Source: Mauremys mutica
Lineage: Eukaryota; Chordata; Testudines; Geoemydidae
Direction: 5' to 3'
Length of the DNA stretch: 64,000 nt
Assembly: GCF_020497125.1 (NCBI RefSeq)
Contig: NC_059079.1
Span: 51,719,114-51,783,113, forward strand
The notes under the pieces are model-generated. The model ran no database searches, was not told the DNA's origin, and was given only the letters and a program-made list of their open reading frames with translations. Numbering within the stretch: the stretch's first letter is position 1; the number at the start of each line of letters is the position of its first letter. The position numbers and the translations under genes are program-made. Below are positions 48,997 through 59,561 of the stretch, one piece after another.

Positions 48997-50427
48997 GTGG
49001 GGTGGGTGTGCCAATGTCCCATTGTCAAATGTGCCAATGTCAGCAATGTCAAATGTGAAATTGCGGAACTATTAACTAAGGTTTGTAACCTGTCCTTTAA
49101 ATCGGCTTTGGTACCCAATGACTGGAAGTTAGCTAATGTGATGCCAATATTTAAAAAGGGCTCTAGGGGTGATCCTGGCAATTACAGACCGGTAAGTCTA
49201 ACGTCGGTACCGGGCAAATTAGTTGAAACAATAGTAAAGAATAAAATTGTCAGACACATAGAAAAACATAAACTCTTGAGCAATAGTCAACATGGTTTCT
49301 GTAAAGGGAAATCATGTCTTACTAATCTATTAGAGTTCTTTGAAGGGGTCAACAAACATGTGGACAAGGGGGATCCGGTGGACATAGTGTACTTAGATTT
49401 CCAGAAAGCCTTTGACAAGGTCCCTCACCAAAGGCTCTTACGTAAATTAAGCTGTCATGGGATAAAAGGGAAGGTCCTTTCATGGATTGAGAACTGGTTA
49501 AAGGACAGGGAACAAAGGGTAGGAATTAATGGTAAATTCTCAGAATGGAGAGGGGTAACTAGTGGTGTTCCCCAAGGGTCAGTCCTAGGACCAATCCTAT
49601 TCAATTTATTCATAAATGATCTGGAGAAAGGGGTAAACAGTGAGGTGGCAAAGTTTGCAGATGATACTAAACTACTCAAGATAGTTAAGACCAAAGCAGA
49701 TTGTGAAGAACTTCAAAAAGATCTCACAAAACGGAGTGATTGGGCAACAAAATGGCAAATGAAATTTAATGTGGATAAATGTAAAGTAATGCACGTTGGA
49801 AAAAATAACCCCAACTATACATACAACATGATGGGGGCTAATTTAGCTACAACGAGTCAGGAAAAAGATCTTGGCGTCATCGTAGATAGTTCTCTGAAGA
49901 TGTCCACGCAGTGTGCAGAGGCGGTCAAAAAAGCAAACAGGATGTTAGGAATCATTAAAAAGGGGATAGAGAATAGGACTGAGAATATATTATTGCCCTT
50001 AAATAAATCCATGGTACGCCCACATCTCAAATACTGTGTACAGATGTGGTCTCCTCACCTCAAAAAAGATATTCTAGCACTAGAAAAGGTTCAGAAAAGG
50101 GCAACTAAAATGAGTAAGGGTTTAGAGAGGGTCCCATACGAGGAAAGATTAAAGAGGCTACGACTCTTCAGCTTGGAAAAGAGAAGACTAAGGGGGGGCA
50201 TGATAGAGGTATATAAAATCATGAGTGATGTTGAGAAAGTGGATAAGGAAAAGTTATTTACTTATTCCCATAATACAAGAACTAGGGGTCACCAAATGAA
50301 ATTAATAGGCAGCAGGTTTAAAACAAATAAAAGGAAGTTCTTCTTCACGCAGAGCACAGTCAACTTGTGGAACTCCTTATCTGAGGAGGTTGTGAAGGCT
50401 AGGACTATAACAATGGATGGTGGCTAA
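48997..50427 (+). pseudogene. CR1 ORF2 C-terminal part: reverse transcriptase
   Basis: The 476-codon frame holds a whole non-LTR reverse transcriptase. It shows NYRPVSL at 62-68, [14 protein letters not shown] at 131-144 with the first catalytic aspartate (D134), [11 protein letters not shown] at 189-199, FADDTKLL at 220-227 with the catalytic pair, and then the thumb and C-terminal segments. The first twenty or so codons come from sequence outside the element, so the ATG at 48997 is accidental. At the 3' end, the frame stops soon after [10 protein letters not shown], where the degenerate copy at 7945-9115 carries extra sequence, indicating a small deletion. In a full element ORF2 also has an N-terminal APE endonuclease, which is lost here. 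It is a dead-on-arrival copy with an intact RT frame. Confidence 0.9.
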
Positions 50428-50656
50428 GTCCATAAATGGCTATTAGCCAGGATGGGTAAGAATGGTGTCCCTAGCCTCTCTTTGTCAGAGGATGGAGATG
50501 GATGGCAGGAGAGAGATCACTTGATCATTGCCTGTTAGGTTCACTCTCTCTGGGGCACCTGGCATTGGCCACTGTCGGTAGACAGATACTGGGCTAGATG
50601 GACCTTTGGTCTGACCCAGTACGGCCTTTCTTATGTTCTTATGTTCTTATGTTCTA
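49050..50656 (+). mobile_element. CR1 LINE, 5'-truncated, well preserved
   Basis: The copy begins inside ORF2 shortly before the reverse transcriptase domain and runs to the 3' end, finishing in about three and a half units of the octamer TTCTTATG. This octamer tail is the hallmark of CR1. The coding part is uninterrupted as far as 50427. It is the youngest CR1 of the window judged by intact reading frame, but the missing endonuclease and 5' region mean it cannot move by itself. Confidence 0.95.
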
Positions 50657-53600
50657 ATGTAAATACCTGAAATTCCTTTCCACACTCCCCATATTTCACC
50701 ACCAGATGTCAGGGTAGAGCTCATTCTGACTCTGCTTACATATGTAATTGAGGGGAGTATTTTTTCACATCCCTGAGCGACATAAGTTACACCGACAAAA
50801 GTGGTAGTGTCTGTCCTCTGCTTCACAGATGGGGGAAAATCTTGACAATATGGAACTATAATGGCTCAGCTGCACACGTTGGGAAGAGGGTGGCTCTTGT
50901 CAGAGTCATCTCTCATATCACTAAGGTTCCTTAACAGTTTATTCACCATTGAGGGTAATTATTAGGCCAAAATACTCAATGAAGACAGAGAGTTTTAAAA
51001 TTAGATGTATTCATCTGTGTAAACTTGTTCTGGTTTCATGGTGAAAAACAATTTAATGACTGCAAAATCAAAAAAACTAGTGTATCCATTCCTGACATCT
51101 GCATAACTACCATCCTCATTTGGAGTAATTTAGCATGTCTATCTTTCAGAAGAAAGACATCAAAAGCACCCACTCAGCTGCTAAATGCCTTTATCAACAA
51201 AACTTCTGAAAGTTAAAGAAAGTCAAAAGCTTTTACTTGGAACAACTGTAATAACATTGTTCTCACTAAGGTAAATGCTCCTTCTTAATTAAGTAAATCC
51301 ACTGAAGAAAAAATAGAGATGGCATGTATCTGAAAGAGATGCTACTGTCAGAGAGGATGCTTGAGAAATGGAGGGGAAGAGGCAAATTTCTGGGACAAAT
51401 AACAAATTTGATATTTTAACCTATAGACCCCAATCTGCTGAAGCGGGAGAGGAAGCCTAAAAAGGTCTCTTCCTCTGATTCCATTGCCAGAAGAGGAGAT
51501 TGTTTAGAGCACTGCCTCCCAGGGAGCAATCAACCAAGTCCAATTTTCCCTGTCCTGTTCAGGGCCCCCAAAAAGTATAGGCATACTGAGGTGTATAGAC
51601 CCCACACAGCAGTAGATATTGAAGAGTTAATGAAGAAAGCAACCAGACACTCAACTTCAGCTAAAAGGCTGGTTATAACAGCTGGGATAGAAAGCAGCAA
51701 CCCCAGCAGAGCAGGGTGGCTTTTGAAGAAGCTGAGAGCCACTGTGAAGGAGCTCCATATCATGTGGGGAAAATCAACCCACAAAGACCAATTTCCTGGC
51801 AGAAGGATCCAGAGAAGATGGCTTATAAAGGCCACAGGTAGGAAACAGCCTAGGGATGCAGCAAGAGATGTAATCAAGCAGTCCTTGCCTGCCAAACACA
51901 GAGCTTCTTGGGTAGGACTCAGAGAAGAGGCTTGGACTGTGTCCCCCACCCCATCCCCATCCTCACAGGCAACGGGGGTTGAATGCTGAAGCTCCAGAAT
52001 TGAGGAGGAGAGCCTAACATAAGGCCATTGAACTTTGTCTCTATTTTTAACTTCCTTTGTTCCTCCCCTGATGAAGAAGGGAGGGGATATCGGGCCCCAT
52101 GTCTAGTAGGTGAAGGCCCATCATAGGATCCTTAGGCTTTTGGGATGAGACTCCTAATAACCCTGAAAAGGAAGTGACTCAAACAACCCAGCTAGAGCCC
52201 AAAAGAGTGGTTGAGTGGTATGGGTCATGTTCTGAGCTGATACAAAAGGAAACTGAGGCAAGGCCATTGTTACCCAAAAGTGTGGCCATGAGGGGGCACA
52301 TTAGAGGGTTAGCACACCAATGATAATGGGCTTCTGAGCAATCACTGGCTATTTATGCTTAAAGCCATTCCTGGCACCAAAATGAAAAGACAGTTACACG
52401 TGCTTGTTGATTATAGTGCTGGTTATTACATATTCCAGCTCCACCCACACTGGTTCCTTGTGCTGCAGCCACCATTTCTCCTCCCCCCTGGGGAGGGGAG
52501 ACAATATGTTGATAAGAAAGGCTTTTGAATTGTTTTTCTTATTATATGAATTATAGTAATCTGAAACATGGATAAGAAAACATTTGCTTTATTTTGCTAT
52601 TACTATGGCATGACAATAAATCTGAAGTAACAATAAGTACTTGACTTTCATATTGTAATTTTAATCTCTTATTTAGTTTGCATTTTGAGGTAAACACAAG
52701 GAGCAATTTTTTTTTTTACTGCACCTATAATGCTGATAAAATATGTCCGCATGGGGATAACATATAGCTAAAAAGTCAGCACAAACTGGGTCCTCATTAT
52801 TAAAGATTGCCATACTCCCTGAAATTATGAGAACTATGCTATTTTCTTTAATCCTGATAAATGCCTTTTCCAATCCGTACAAAATGCACTGGCCACTTTG
52901 GTTAGTCAAAAATGACTGTTTCCTGAGTATTTCAGAAAATACATTCTCCTATATCTTTTTTTGCTATTTAAACCTTTAATTTGACTCTCAGTGTGATATT
53001 AACTGAAAATATACCAGCTGTGGAACAGCATAGACTCAACACCAATTAAAAAGGTGCTTTTCTCCAGATTTGCTGTGAAAATGTTTCACACTAAAAAAAC
53101 AAACAAATTGATGTAATCTTTAGTTTCCATTGCTTTCCAGTCCTACTCATCTTTAGGCATTCCTTGTTCCCCAGGGGTAGCATCTTGGGATCAGCTTTTC
53201 GAAACAGGCACCATCCTTTCCACACCTTTTAAAATTGTGCTTCTAGCTAGTTGTCTATCAGCAGTGGTCAGAAGTGTGTGTTCTGTTTCTTTCAGGAAGT
53301 CTATAGTGTTTACCCCAGAAGAAGTCTATTGGGGAATGAAATAAAATAAAAATGATCAGTATAAACTCTCTTAGGTTAGTTTCTACACACCATCTAGCTG
53401 TACAGAGCCCAATTCTATTCTTACTTACACTGATGTAAAACTGGGATAACTACACTGAGGTCATATATATAAATTAATCGCAAATGCTTATCTGCATTTT
53501 TAATTGCTAAATTTAATCTGATTCCAAAACTGGAATCTGAAATTCAACTTATCTCACATACAGAATGATGAGTTAAGTTGTGCTCATATAGAAATGTTAT

Positions 53601-53745
53601 TATGCAAAGCACATATAAGGATGACTGGTTTTGTGCAAATGTATATCTTGAGTGAAGGAAAATATATGAAATAACAGAAAAAGAAAAGGTACATGCAGAA
53701 ATGAATATAGTAGTGTGAACTCAGAAGTTGTTTATCAAAACAGGA
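50657..53745. other. No supported gene; unexplained block at 51430-52330
   Basis: 51430-52330 is GC-richer and has two overlapping antisense frames, 51591-51989 (+, 132 codons) and 51530-51949 (-, 139 codons). Neither shows a domain. The minus one is hydrophobic only because the plus frame is rich in charged codons. Possibly an unclassified repeat. Confidence 0.4.
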
Positions 53746-53776
53746 TTTTTTATTTATTTATTTATTTATTTATTTT
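53746..53776. repeat. (TTTA)n microsatellite
   Basis: About seven TTTA units, 29 bp left of the Harbinger insertion. Confidence 0.95.
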
Positions 53777-53805
53777 AAGGCTGTAGTGATGTATAATTTT
53801 ACTAA

Positions 53806-53821
53806 GGCCTGGTCTACACTA
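53806..53821 (+). repeat. Left terminal inverted repeat of the Harbinger element
   Basis: GGCCTGGTCTACACTA. One mismatch against the inverse of the right end. Similarity continues weakly inward as AT-rich sequence with TTCGAA. Confidence 0.9.
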
Positions 53822-54039
53822 GGACTTTAATTCGAATTTAGCAGTGTTAATTCGAACTAACCGCTCAACCGTCCACACCAGGAAGCCATTTAATTCGAAC
53901 TAGAGGGCTCTTTAGTTCGAATTCGGTACTCCACCCCGACAGGTGGAGTAACGCTAAATTCGACATGGCTAGCTTGAATTAGGCTAGGTGTGGATGCAAA
54001 TCGAACTTAGTAGCTCCGGGAGCTATCCCACAGTGCACC
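53822..54039. promoter_or_regulatory. Left subterminal motif cluster (putative transposase/Myb binding)
   Basis: TTCGAA or ATTCGAAC-type words occur at about 53831, 53851, 53893, 53915 and, in weaker form, 53957 and 54001. The motif TCCCACAGTGCACC is at 54026-54039 and recurs in the same orientation at 58471-58484 near the other end. Repeated short motifs of this sort commonly serve as binding sites for the transposition proteins. The cluster also lies just upstream of the Myb-like gene and may act as its promoter region. Confidence 0.45.
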
Positions 54040-54195
54040 ACTCTGTTGACGCTCTGGACAGCAGTCGGAGCTTGGATTCTCTGACCAGCCACACAGGAAA
54101 TGACCCGGGAAAATTTGAATTCATTTTCCTGTCTGGGCACTTTGAATCTGACGTCCTGGCTGGACATCGGGGCGAGCTCCGCAGCACCTGCAACG

Positions 54196-56058
54196 ATGCA
54201 GAGCTCTCCAGCAGAGGAGTCCGGCCAATCCAAGAATAGAAAGAGGTCCCCAGCATGGACAGACCGGGAAGTCCTGGATCTGATCGGTGTGTGGGGCGAG
54301 GAGTCTGTGCTGTCGGAGCTGCGCTCCAGCAAGCGGAATGCAAAGACCTTCGAGAAGGTCTCCAAAGCAATGATAGAGAAAGGATACAGCCGGGATGCAA
54401 TGCAGTGCCGCGTGAAAATCAAGGACCTGAGACAAGGCTACCAAAAAGTCAGAGCGGCAAACGGACGCTCCGGAGCCCGGCCCCAGACATGCCACTTCTA
54501 CGAGGCACTGCATGCCATTCTAGGTGGGTCTGCCACCACTGCCCCACCAGTGACCGTGGACTCAGTGGATGGCATAGTGAACCTGGACAGTTCCTCCTCG
54601 ATGTTCGCCGATGGGGAAGATGAGGAAGGGTCTGTGGAGGACGGCGCAGGCGACAGCGAACACAAAACCGCTTTCCCTGACAGCCAGGATCTCTTCATCA
54701 CCCTCACAGAGATCCCCTACCAACCCTCCCCGGCCGTTAACCCGGACTCTGAATCAGGGGAAGGATCAGGCGGTAAGTGCTATAAACATGTAAACATTTA
54801 TTTTTTATAAAACAGGTATAAAAAAATAGAAATGCTATATATAAAATTTTCAATGAAAAACTATATGAAAAGTAGGTCCACACATATAGGGATTGAACAA
54901 TAATCCTCCAGGGACAATTCAAGAAAGGTCTCATTTAGGTCCTCGAAAAGCCTCCGCAGGAGGTTCCTGGGGAGAGGTGCCTTGTTGGGTGCTCCGTGGA
55001 AGCACACTCTTCCGCGCCAGGACATCCTTATGTAGATGGGAATCATCACCTCCAGAAGCATGGCCGCATATGGTCCTGGTCTCTGCAGGGCTTCCCTTAG
55101 CATCCGCTCTTTGTGACTCCGAGGGACCCGCATCAGGGTGATCTCGTTCATGAAATGCTGCATCTAATTAGGGCAATTAGTGTATTGTTACTGTTGTGAA
55201 TGGTTGACTTTTACTTTGCATAACAATGACCCTCGCTTAACAGCCACGTGTTGTAGGCCACATAGGAAAAGCATACATTGATCTTTCCCGTGCACTGGCG
55301 GGAGTGGCTGGAAAAGGGTCAGAGTATATGATTTCCAGATTGCCTTTAGCGGGAGGGCACAGGTTTCCATTAACTGATAAGCAGAATGTACTGTAAGGCT
55401 TACCAGGACTGTCTGCTAGACGGATTCAGCTGTCTCTCCTCACTTGTCCGCTCTCCTGTGCAATGCCGCAGCCAATGAGAGTGTATTCCGAAATCTCGAA
55501 CTTGTCCTGAGATCTCGTGAGACTTGTTGCCCTGTATGGTCTTGTTCAGAGAAACTGACTAGACTGTGTTCACTGTTCGCAAACATGCATCTGTTCAAGG
55601 AAATCAGTTACTTTTCCCATCACACAGCTTCGGCTCTTTCCCGGACTGACCCGGCATCCCCCTCGCAGAGGCTGGCGCAGATTAGGTGGCGAAAGAAAAA
55701 GACTAGGGACGAGATGTTTGCGGAACTGATGGCCTGCTCCAGAGCCGAGGCGGCAGAGGAGAGACAGTGGAGGGAGACCCTATGTCAACAGCATCGCACA
55801 CACATCGAACGGGAGGATAGCTGGCGGCAGGAAGACCAGCAGGCGACTCAAACGCTGCTTGGCCTAATGAGGGAGCAAACGGACACACTCCGGCGCCTTG
55901 TTGATGTTCTGCAGGACCGCAGGCAGGAGGACAGAGCCCCCCTGCAGTGTATCTGCAACCGCCCTCTCCCGCCAAGAAGTCCTGCCCCCCCCTCACCCAA
56001 AAGTACAAGACGGAGGGGCGGTAGGGGCCGTGAGAACTGTCACTGCACCACTGCATAG
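54196..56058 (+). CDS. Myb/SANT-like DNA-binding protein of Harbinger (two exons)
   Basis: Exon 1 (54196-54772) and exon 2 (55628-56058) join across a GT-AG intron of 855 bp: donor GTAAGT at 54773, acceptor CACACAG ending at 55627. The join is in frame (one base plus two) and gives 335 residues. Residues 16-110 are a Myb/SANT-like (trihelix type) domain with W21 and W33 and a basic K/R-rich recognition helix. Residues 137-155 are acidic. RWRKKKTRDEMF at 212-223 is followed by a long charged, coiled-coil-like stretch to about 285, and the C terminus is proline- and arginine-rich. In studied Harbinger elements this protein enters the nucleus, binds the ends and recruits the nuclease. I chose the second ATG (54196), which begins MQSSPAEESGQSKNRKRSPAW; an in-frame ATG at 54100 adds 32 residues of less typical sequence. 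Splicing is inferred from reading frame and site quality. The unspliced first frame would stop at 54810. Confidence 0.85.
54773..55627 (+). other. Predicted intron of the Myb/SANT-like gene
   Basis: It starts GTAAGT, ends TTTTCCCATCACACAG, and is AT-rich at its left part. A second possible acceptor (CCCTCGCAG, ending near 55669) would drop fourteen residues but not keep the preferred frame join. I favour the first. Confidence 0.7.
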
Positions 56059-56165
56059 CGCTAATGTACCACACACCTCTCACGCTATACATTTGTAGAA
56101 GTGTTTCCCTTACAGGCTCACCCAGTCCCAAATCCAAGTTTCATCCCCCCACTGTGTATTAGATT

Positions 56166-56171
56166 ATTAAA
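56166..56171 (+). terminator. Poly(A) signal ATTAAA for the Myb/SANT-like gene
   Basis: ATTAAA lies 108 bp past the stop codon, followed by a T/G-rich stretch (56177-56215). Confidence 0.6.
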
Positions 56172-56823
56172 AGCTGTTTGCTGTTATTCACTGTCTCGGT
56201 CATGTCTTTCGTGTCAGAGGATTTTTTTGTGTATGGGGGGGGGAGGGGATTTATAATTGCACGGTATAGCCTACATTACCAGGGTACAGACTTGGGGGCA
56301 TGATCAACTGCAGGGCACACACACACTGCAGTCAGTAGGCACCAGGGTCACTCTGTGTGGTGTATGCTGCCCCGGGTCATTCTGTGATGTGTATGCTTGT
56401 CCAGGGTCCTAGCGCCTGCCACCCCCTTAATGTTAAGGCACGCTGCCCTTACCATGCACTTCCACCGTAGCACCGAGCCTCTCCGCTGCCCTGAGCCCCA
56501 ACAAGAGCCCTCATCCACGGACAGATACTCACCCTTCCCCCACACCCCTCACCCCTTCCTACGCCCAAACCCGCAGCCCACTGCCGTCATCCAAACCCCT
56601 ATCCAAAGAAGGCACCACTCGCCCCTTCCTGCAAACCCACCCCTTCCTGCAATCCCTCCCCTTCATGCACAACCACTTGCAACCGTCCCCCACCCCAGAG
56701 ACCTATGTAGGAGCAGGAGGATGTCATTCCTCTATGGAACAAGCGGTCTGTACATCAGTGCACACCGTGCCCAGCACAGTATGCGTCCATGTTTCAACAC
56801 CTGAACAGAAAGTAAAACAAAGA
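56172..56823. other. Intergenic spacer between the two convergent Harbinger genes
   Basis: About 650 bp, C-rich at 56400-56720, without a supported gene. The 135-codon plus frame at 56397-56804 is proline-rich low complexity, so I do not call it. Confidence 0.6.
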
Positions 56824-56829
56824 TTTATT
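56824..56829 (-). terminator. Poly(A) signal AATAAA for the transposase gene
   Basis: TTTATT on the plus strand reads AATAAA on the minus strand, 145 bp past the transposase stop codon. Confidence 0.6.
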
Positions 56830-56973
56830 AATGATGAGTGTAACAATTAATTTGCTTTAAAACGTGCTTTGGAAGTGGGGGAAACTTGGAGAACGGGGTT
56901 TGTAACCGCAGATCGAAATCGACACATACAGACACAGGCCCAGGGTCAGTTTCTCTTGAAAGCAAATGGAGAG

Positions 56974-58257
56974 TCATAGGTTACCCTGCTCTCCGAGGAA
57001 ACTTGCTTTCAAAGCCTCCCGGATACACAGCGCTTCCCGCTGGGATATTCTCTCGGCACGGGTGTCTGGCTGAGCGTAAACTGCAGCCATGCGATTTGCC
57101 TCAACCTCCCATCCGGACAAAAAGGTCTCGCCCTTGCTCTCACAGAGATTGTGTAGCACACAGCAAGCAGCAATAACTACGGGGATATTCTTTTCGCTGA
57201 TGTCCGAGTGAGTCAGTAAGCTCCGCCATCTCCCCTTGAGACGTCCGAAAGCACACTCCACCACCATTCTGCACTTGCTCAGCCGGTAGTTGAAGAGTTC
57301 CTTCTCTCTGTCCAAGGCGCCTGTATAGGGCTTCATGAGCCAGGGCATTAGCGGGTAGGCTGGGTCCCCGAGGATCACTGTAGGCATCTGCACATCCCCA
57401 ACCGTTAGTGTGTGGTCCGGGAAGAAAGTACCTGCCTGGAGGTGTCTAAACAGACCAGAGTTCCTGAACACACGCGCGTCATGAACCTTGCACGCCCACC
57501 CAACGAAGATGTTGATAAAACGTCCCCTATGGTCTACCAGTGCTTGCAGCACCATTGAAAAGTAGCCCTTTCGGTTAATGTACTCGCTGGCCTGGTGGGC
57601 TGGTGCCAGGATAGGGATGTGAGTCCCATCTATAGCCCCACCGCAGTTTGGGAATCCCATCGCGGCGAAGCCATCTATGATGTCCTGGACGTTTCCGAGA
57701 GTCACTACCTTTGAGAGAAGTTGCTCAACGATTGCGTGGGCTACTTCAATCACAGCAACCTCCACGGTAGATTTGCCCACGCCAAAGTGGTTCGCTACTG
57801 ACCGGTAGCTGTCTGGCGTTGCAAGTTTCCAGAGGGCTATGGCCACTCGCTTCTGCACACTCAGGGCTGCTCGCATCCGGGTGTCCTGGCGCTTCAGGGC
57901 AGGGGACAGCAAGTCACAGAGTTCAAGGAAAGTGCCCTTACGCATCCTGAAGTTTCGCAGCCACTGTGATTCATCCCAGACCTGCAGCACTATGCGGTCC
58001 CACCAGTCCGTGCTTGTTTCCCGGGCCCAGAATTGCCGTTCCACACCATGAACTTGACCCATTGCCACCATGATCTCCACTGCGCGGCGTACCCTGCTTT
58101 GTGAGAGGTCTGCGCCACTCTGTGAATTCCTGTCCTCACCGCGCTGCCGGAGCCTCCTCGCCCGATTTCTCAGCAGCTGACTGTGGAAGAGGTGGATGAT
58201 AAGGTGCAAGGAGTTGACAACGGCCATAAGTGCAGCGATGATCGCAGCGGGCTCCAT
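56974..58257 (-). CDS. Harbinger transposase (HARBI1-type DDE nuclease)
   Basis: This 427-residue protein cuts and joins the transposon ends as a DDE nuclease. In the longer form that starts at 58365 (463 residues) the catalytic acids are D246 in GGAIDGTHIPI, D334 in VILGDPAYPL, and E370 in VVECAFGRLKGRW. In the form chosen here they are D210, D298 and E334. Ahead of them lies a helix-turn-helix stretch, YRSVANHFGVGKSTV (187-201). I prefer the start at 58257 (MEPAAIIAALMAVVNS), since the 36 residues before it look like untranslated leader. The stop is TGA at 56974-56976. The length equals that of intact family members and there is no frameshift. The gene converges with the Myb-like gene, as is usual in Harbinger. 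It is part of a transposon, not the host HARBI1 gene, because TIRs and target duplications surround it. Confidence 0.95.
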   Translation of the reverse strand: MEPAAIIAALMAVVNSLHLIIHLFHSQLLRNRARRLRQRGEDRNSQSGADLSQSRVRRAVEIMVAMGQVHGVERQFWARETSTDWWDRIVLQVWDESQWLRNFRMRKGTFLELCDLLSPALKRQDTRMRAALSVQKRVAIALWKLATPDSYRSVANHFGVGKSTVEVAVIEVAHAIVEQLLSKVVTLGNVQDIIDGFAAMGFPNCGGAIDGTHIPILAPAHQASEYINRKGYFSMVLQALVDHRGRFINIFVGWACKVHDARVFRNSGLFRHLQAGTFFPDHTLTVGDVQMPTVILGDPAYPLMPWLMKPYTGALDREKELFNYRLSKCRMVVECAFGRLKGRWRSLLTHSDISEKNIPVVIAACCVLHNLCESKGETFLSGWEVEANRMAAVYAQPDTRAERISQREALCIREALKASFLGEQGNL

Positions 58258-58470
58258 GCTCGCAGTGCTGTGGTGTCCGCGCTGTAACCGACCAGAGAAG
58301 GGCGCGAACAGATTTCCTGCCGGAGCTTTCAGGGAGGGAGGGCGTGATTGACGGTTCAATGACAACAGTTACCCAAAAGCACCCTCGACACATTTTTCCC
58401 CCAGGAGGCATTGGGAGCTCTACCCAGCATTCCAATGGGCAGCGGGGACTGCGGGAACTGTGGGATAGCT

Positions 58471-58618
58471 TCCCACAGTGCACCGCTTCCAAAGTCGACG
58501 CCAGCCCCTTTACTGTGGACTCAAAAATTCGAATTAGTGTATTTACTGTGGATACACAAATTTGACTTCATAAGGTCGAATCCACAAATTCGACTTAAGT
58601 AGATTCGAAATAGTCTTG
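58471..58618. promoter_or_regulatory. Right subterminal motif cluster (putative)
   Basis: TCCCACAGTGCACC at 58471-58484 equals the left copy at 54026-54039. It overlaps a hairpin, CTGTGGGA-TAGCT-TCCCACAG (58459-58479). Further out are TTCGAA/GTCGAA-type words at about 58528, 58576, 58588 and 58603. It may also serve as promoter region for the transposase. Confidence 0.45.
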
Positions 58619-58634
58619 TAGTGTAGACAAGGCC
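58619..58634 (-). repeat. Right terminal inverted repeat of the Harbinger element
   Basis: TAGTGTAGACAAGGCC on the plus strand, facing the left repeat. The TAA after it is the target duplication. Confidence 0.9.
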
Positions 58635-58637
58635 TAA

Positions 58638-59561
58638 GAGAAGACTGAGGTGGGAAACTAGTCAATTACTGCAGAACAATGAAAAATGCAAAGATGACTT
58701 CTCTGTATTGTAGCCCACAGCTGCTGTTGCACATCATGGAAAATAAACTGCTTCAATTACAAACTTGGCACAAAGAATAATGTTTGTGAGTCATCATTAA
58801 TGTAAGTTGTTTGAACTGATTTTTGTGCGTGCTTTATGACCAGTAACCTGCAGGTGAACACAACTTTCTGTATTCAAGACCTATTTCATAATTTAGAACA
58901 AATTAACATTTAACATACACCTCATGCTCCTTAGCACATTTAATAGAGATCTGGCTGTCTTGTCCAATGAACAAGAAAAATAGCAATAATGATTCTTATG
59001 TTTGAAGGAAATATATTAAGTCCTTAATTATGTTATATTTATTCATGCTACTTTGTTAACATATGAGCAGTCTTTAAAAAAAAACACCTTTGAACTGATC
59101 CACTGTATTTATATAATCTTCCTTTCTGTTCTGGAGTGACTATTATGCTAAGTTTTGGAATGAAGCCATTCATCAACTTGGAAATTTAATTGTCACAGGG
59201 ACCAAACGAAACATAGGAGGACATATTGTGGGTGTATAAGAACCCTTATCTCCTACACAAAGACAGCTCCAGTGTCCTGAGAACCAAAGCTGCTACTCCA
59301 TGCAGCTGTTGATTCAAGCATAGTCCTAGTCAGCCTTCAGAGCTGCTTAGGCACAGGAGATAGCACACACTGCACTCCTCCAAGAGCGGAGGAGATGCCT
59401 CTGCTATGTGTCTTCCTTTGAAGCCACAGGAAGAATTCTAGTTCACTCAGCCAGAGGACCTCGCTGCACCCGACCCCTGCACTCCTCACCCCTAAAGCAA
59501 GCTTGTCCCTTGAAGCGCACAGTTAATGATTAGTCCTGCTTTTCCTGTAACTTTCCTGTCC
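58638..59561. other. No gene seen
   Basis: AT-rich DNA after the transposon, with no supported feature. Confidence 0.45.

Larger units (their letters stand above)
53806..58634. mobile_element. Complete PIF/Harbinger DNA transposon, 4829 bp
   Basis: The element lies between TAA copies (53803-53805 and 58635-58637), the 3-bp TWA duplication of the PIF/Harbinger superfamily. The left end GGCCTGGTCTACACTA is the inverse of the right TAGTGTAGACAAGGCC with one mismatch. Two genes converge: a Myb/SANT-like gene on the plus strand (54196-56058, one intron) and a HARBI1-type nuclease on the minus strand (58257 or 58365 down to 56974). Both reading frames are open and the catalytic triad is kept. The terminal 200 bp at each side are AT-rich with repeated TTCGAA words. 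All parts needed by known autonomous Harbinger elements are present. Whether it still moves cannot be told from one copy. Confidence 0.95.

Noticed and set aside
54255..54623. 122-codon frame overlapping the Myb-like exon
   Set aside because: It is a shadow of the real exon in another frame, without a domain.
56397..56804. Proline-rich 135-codon frame between the Harbinger genes
   Set aside because: Low complexity, no partner or splice signal; it lies between the two poly(A) signals.
56974..58365. Host HARBI1 gene
   Set aside because: The protein is HARBI1-like, but it lies between inverted repeats and TAA duplications together with its Myb-like partner, so it is the transposon's own gene.
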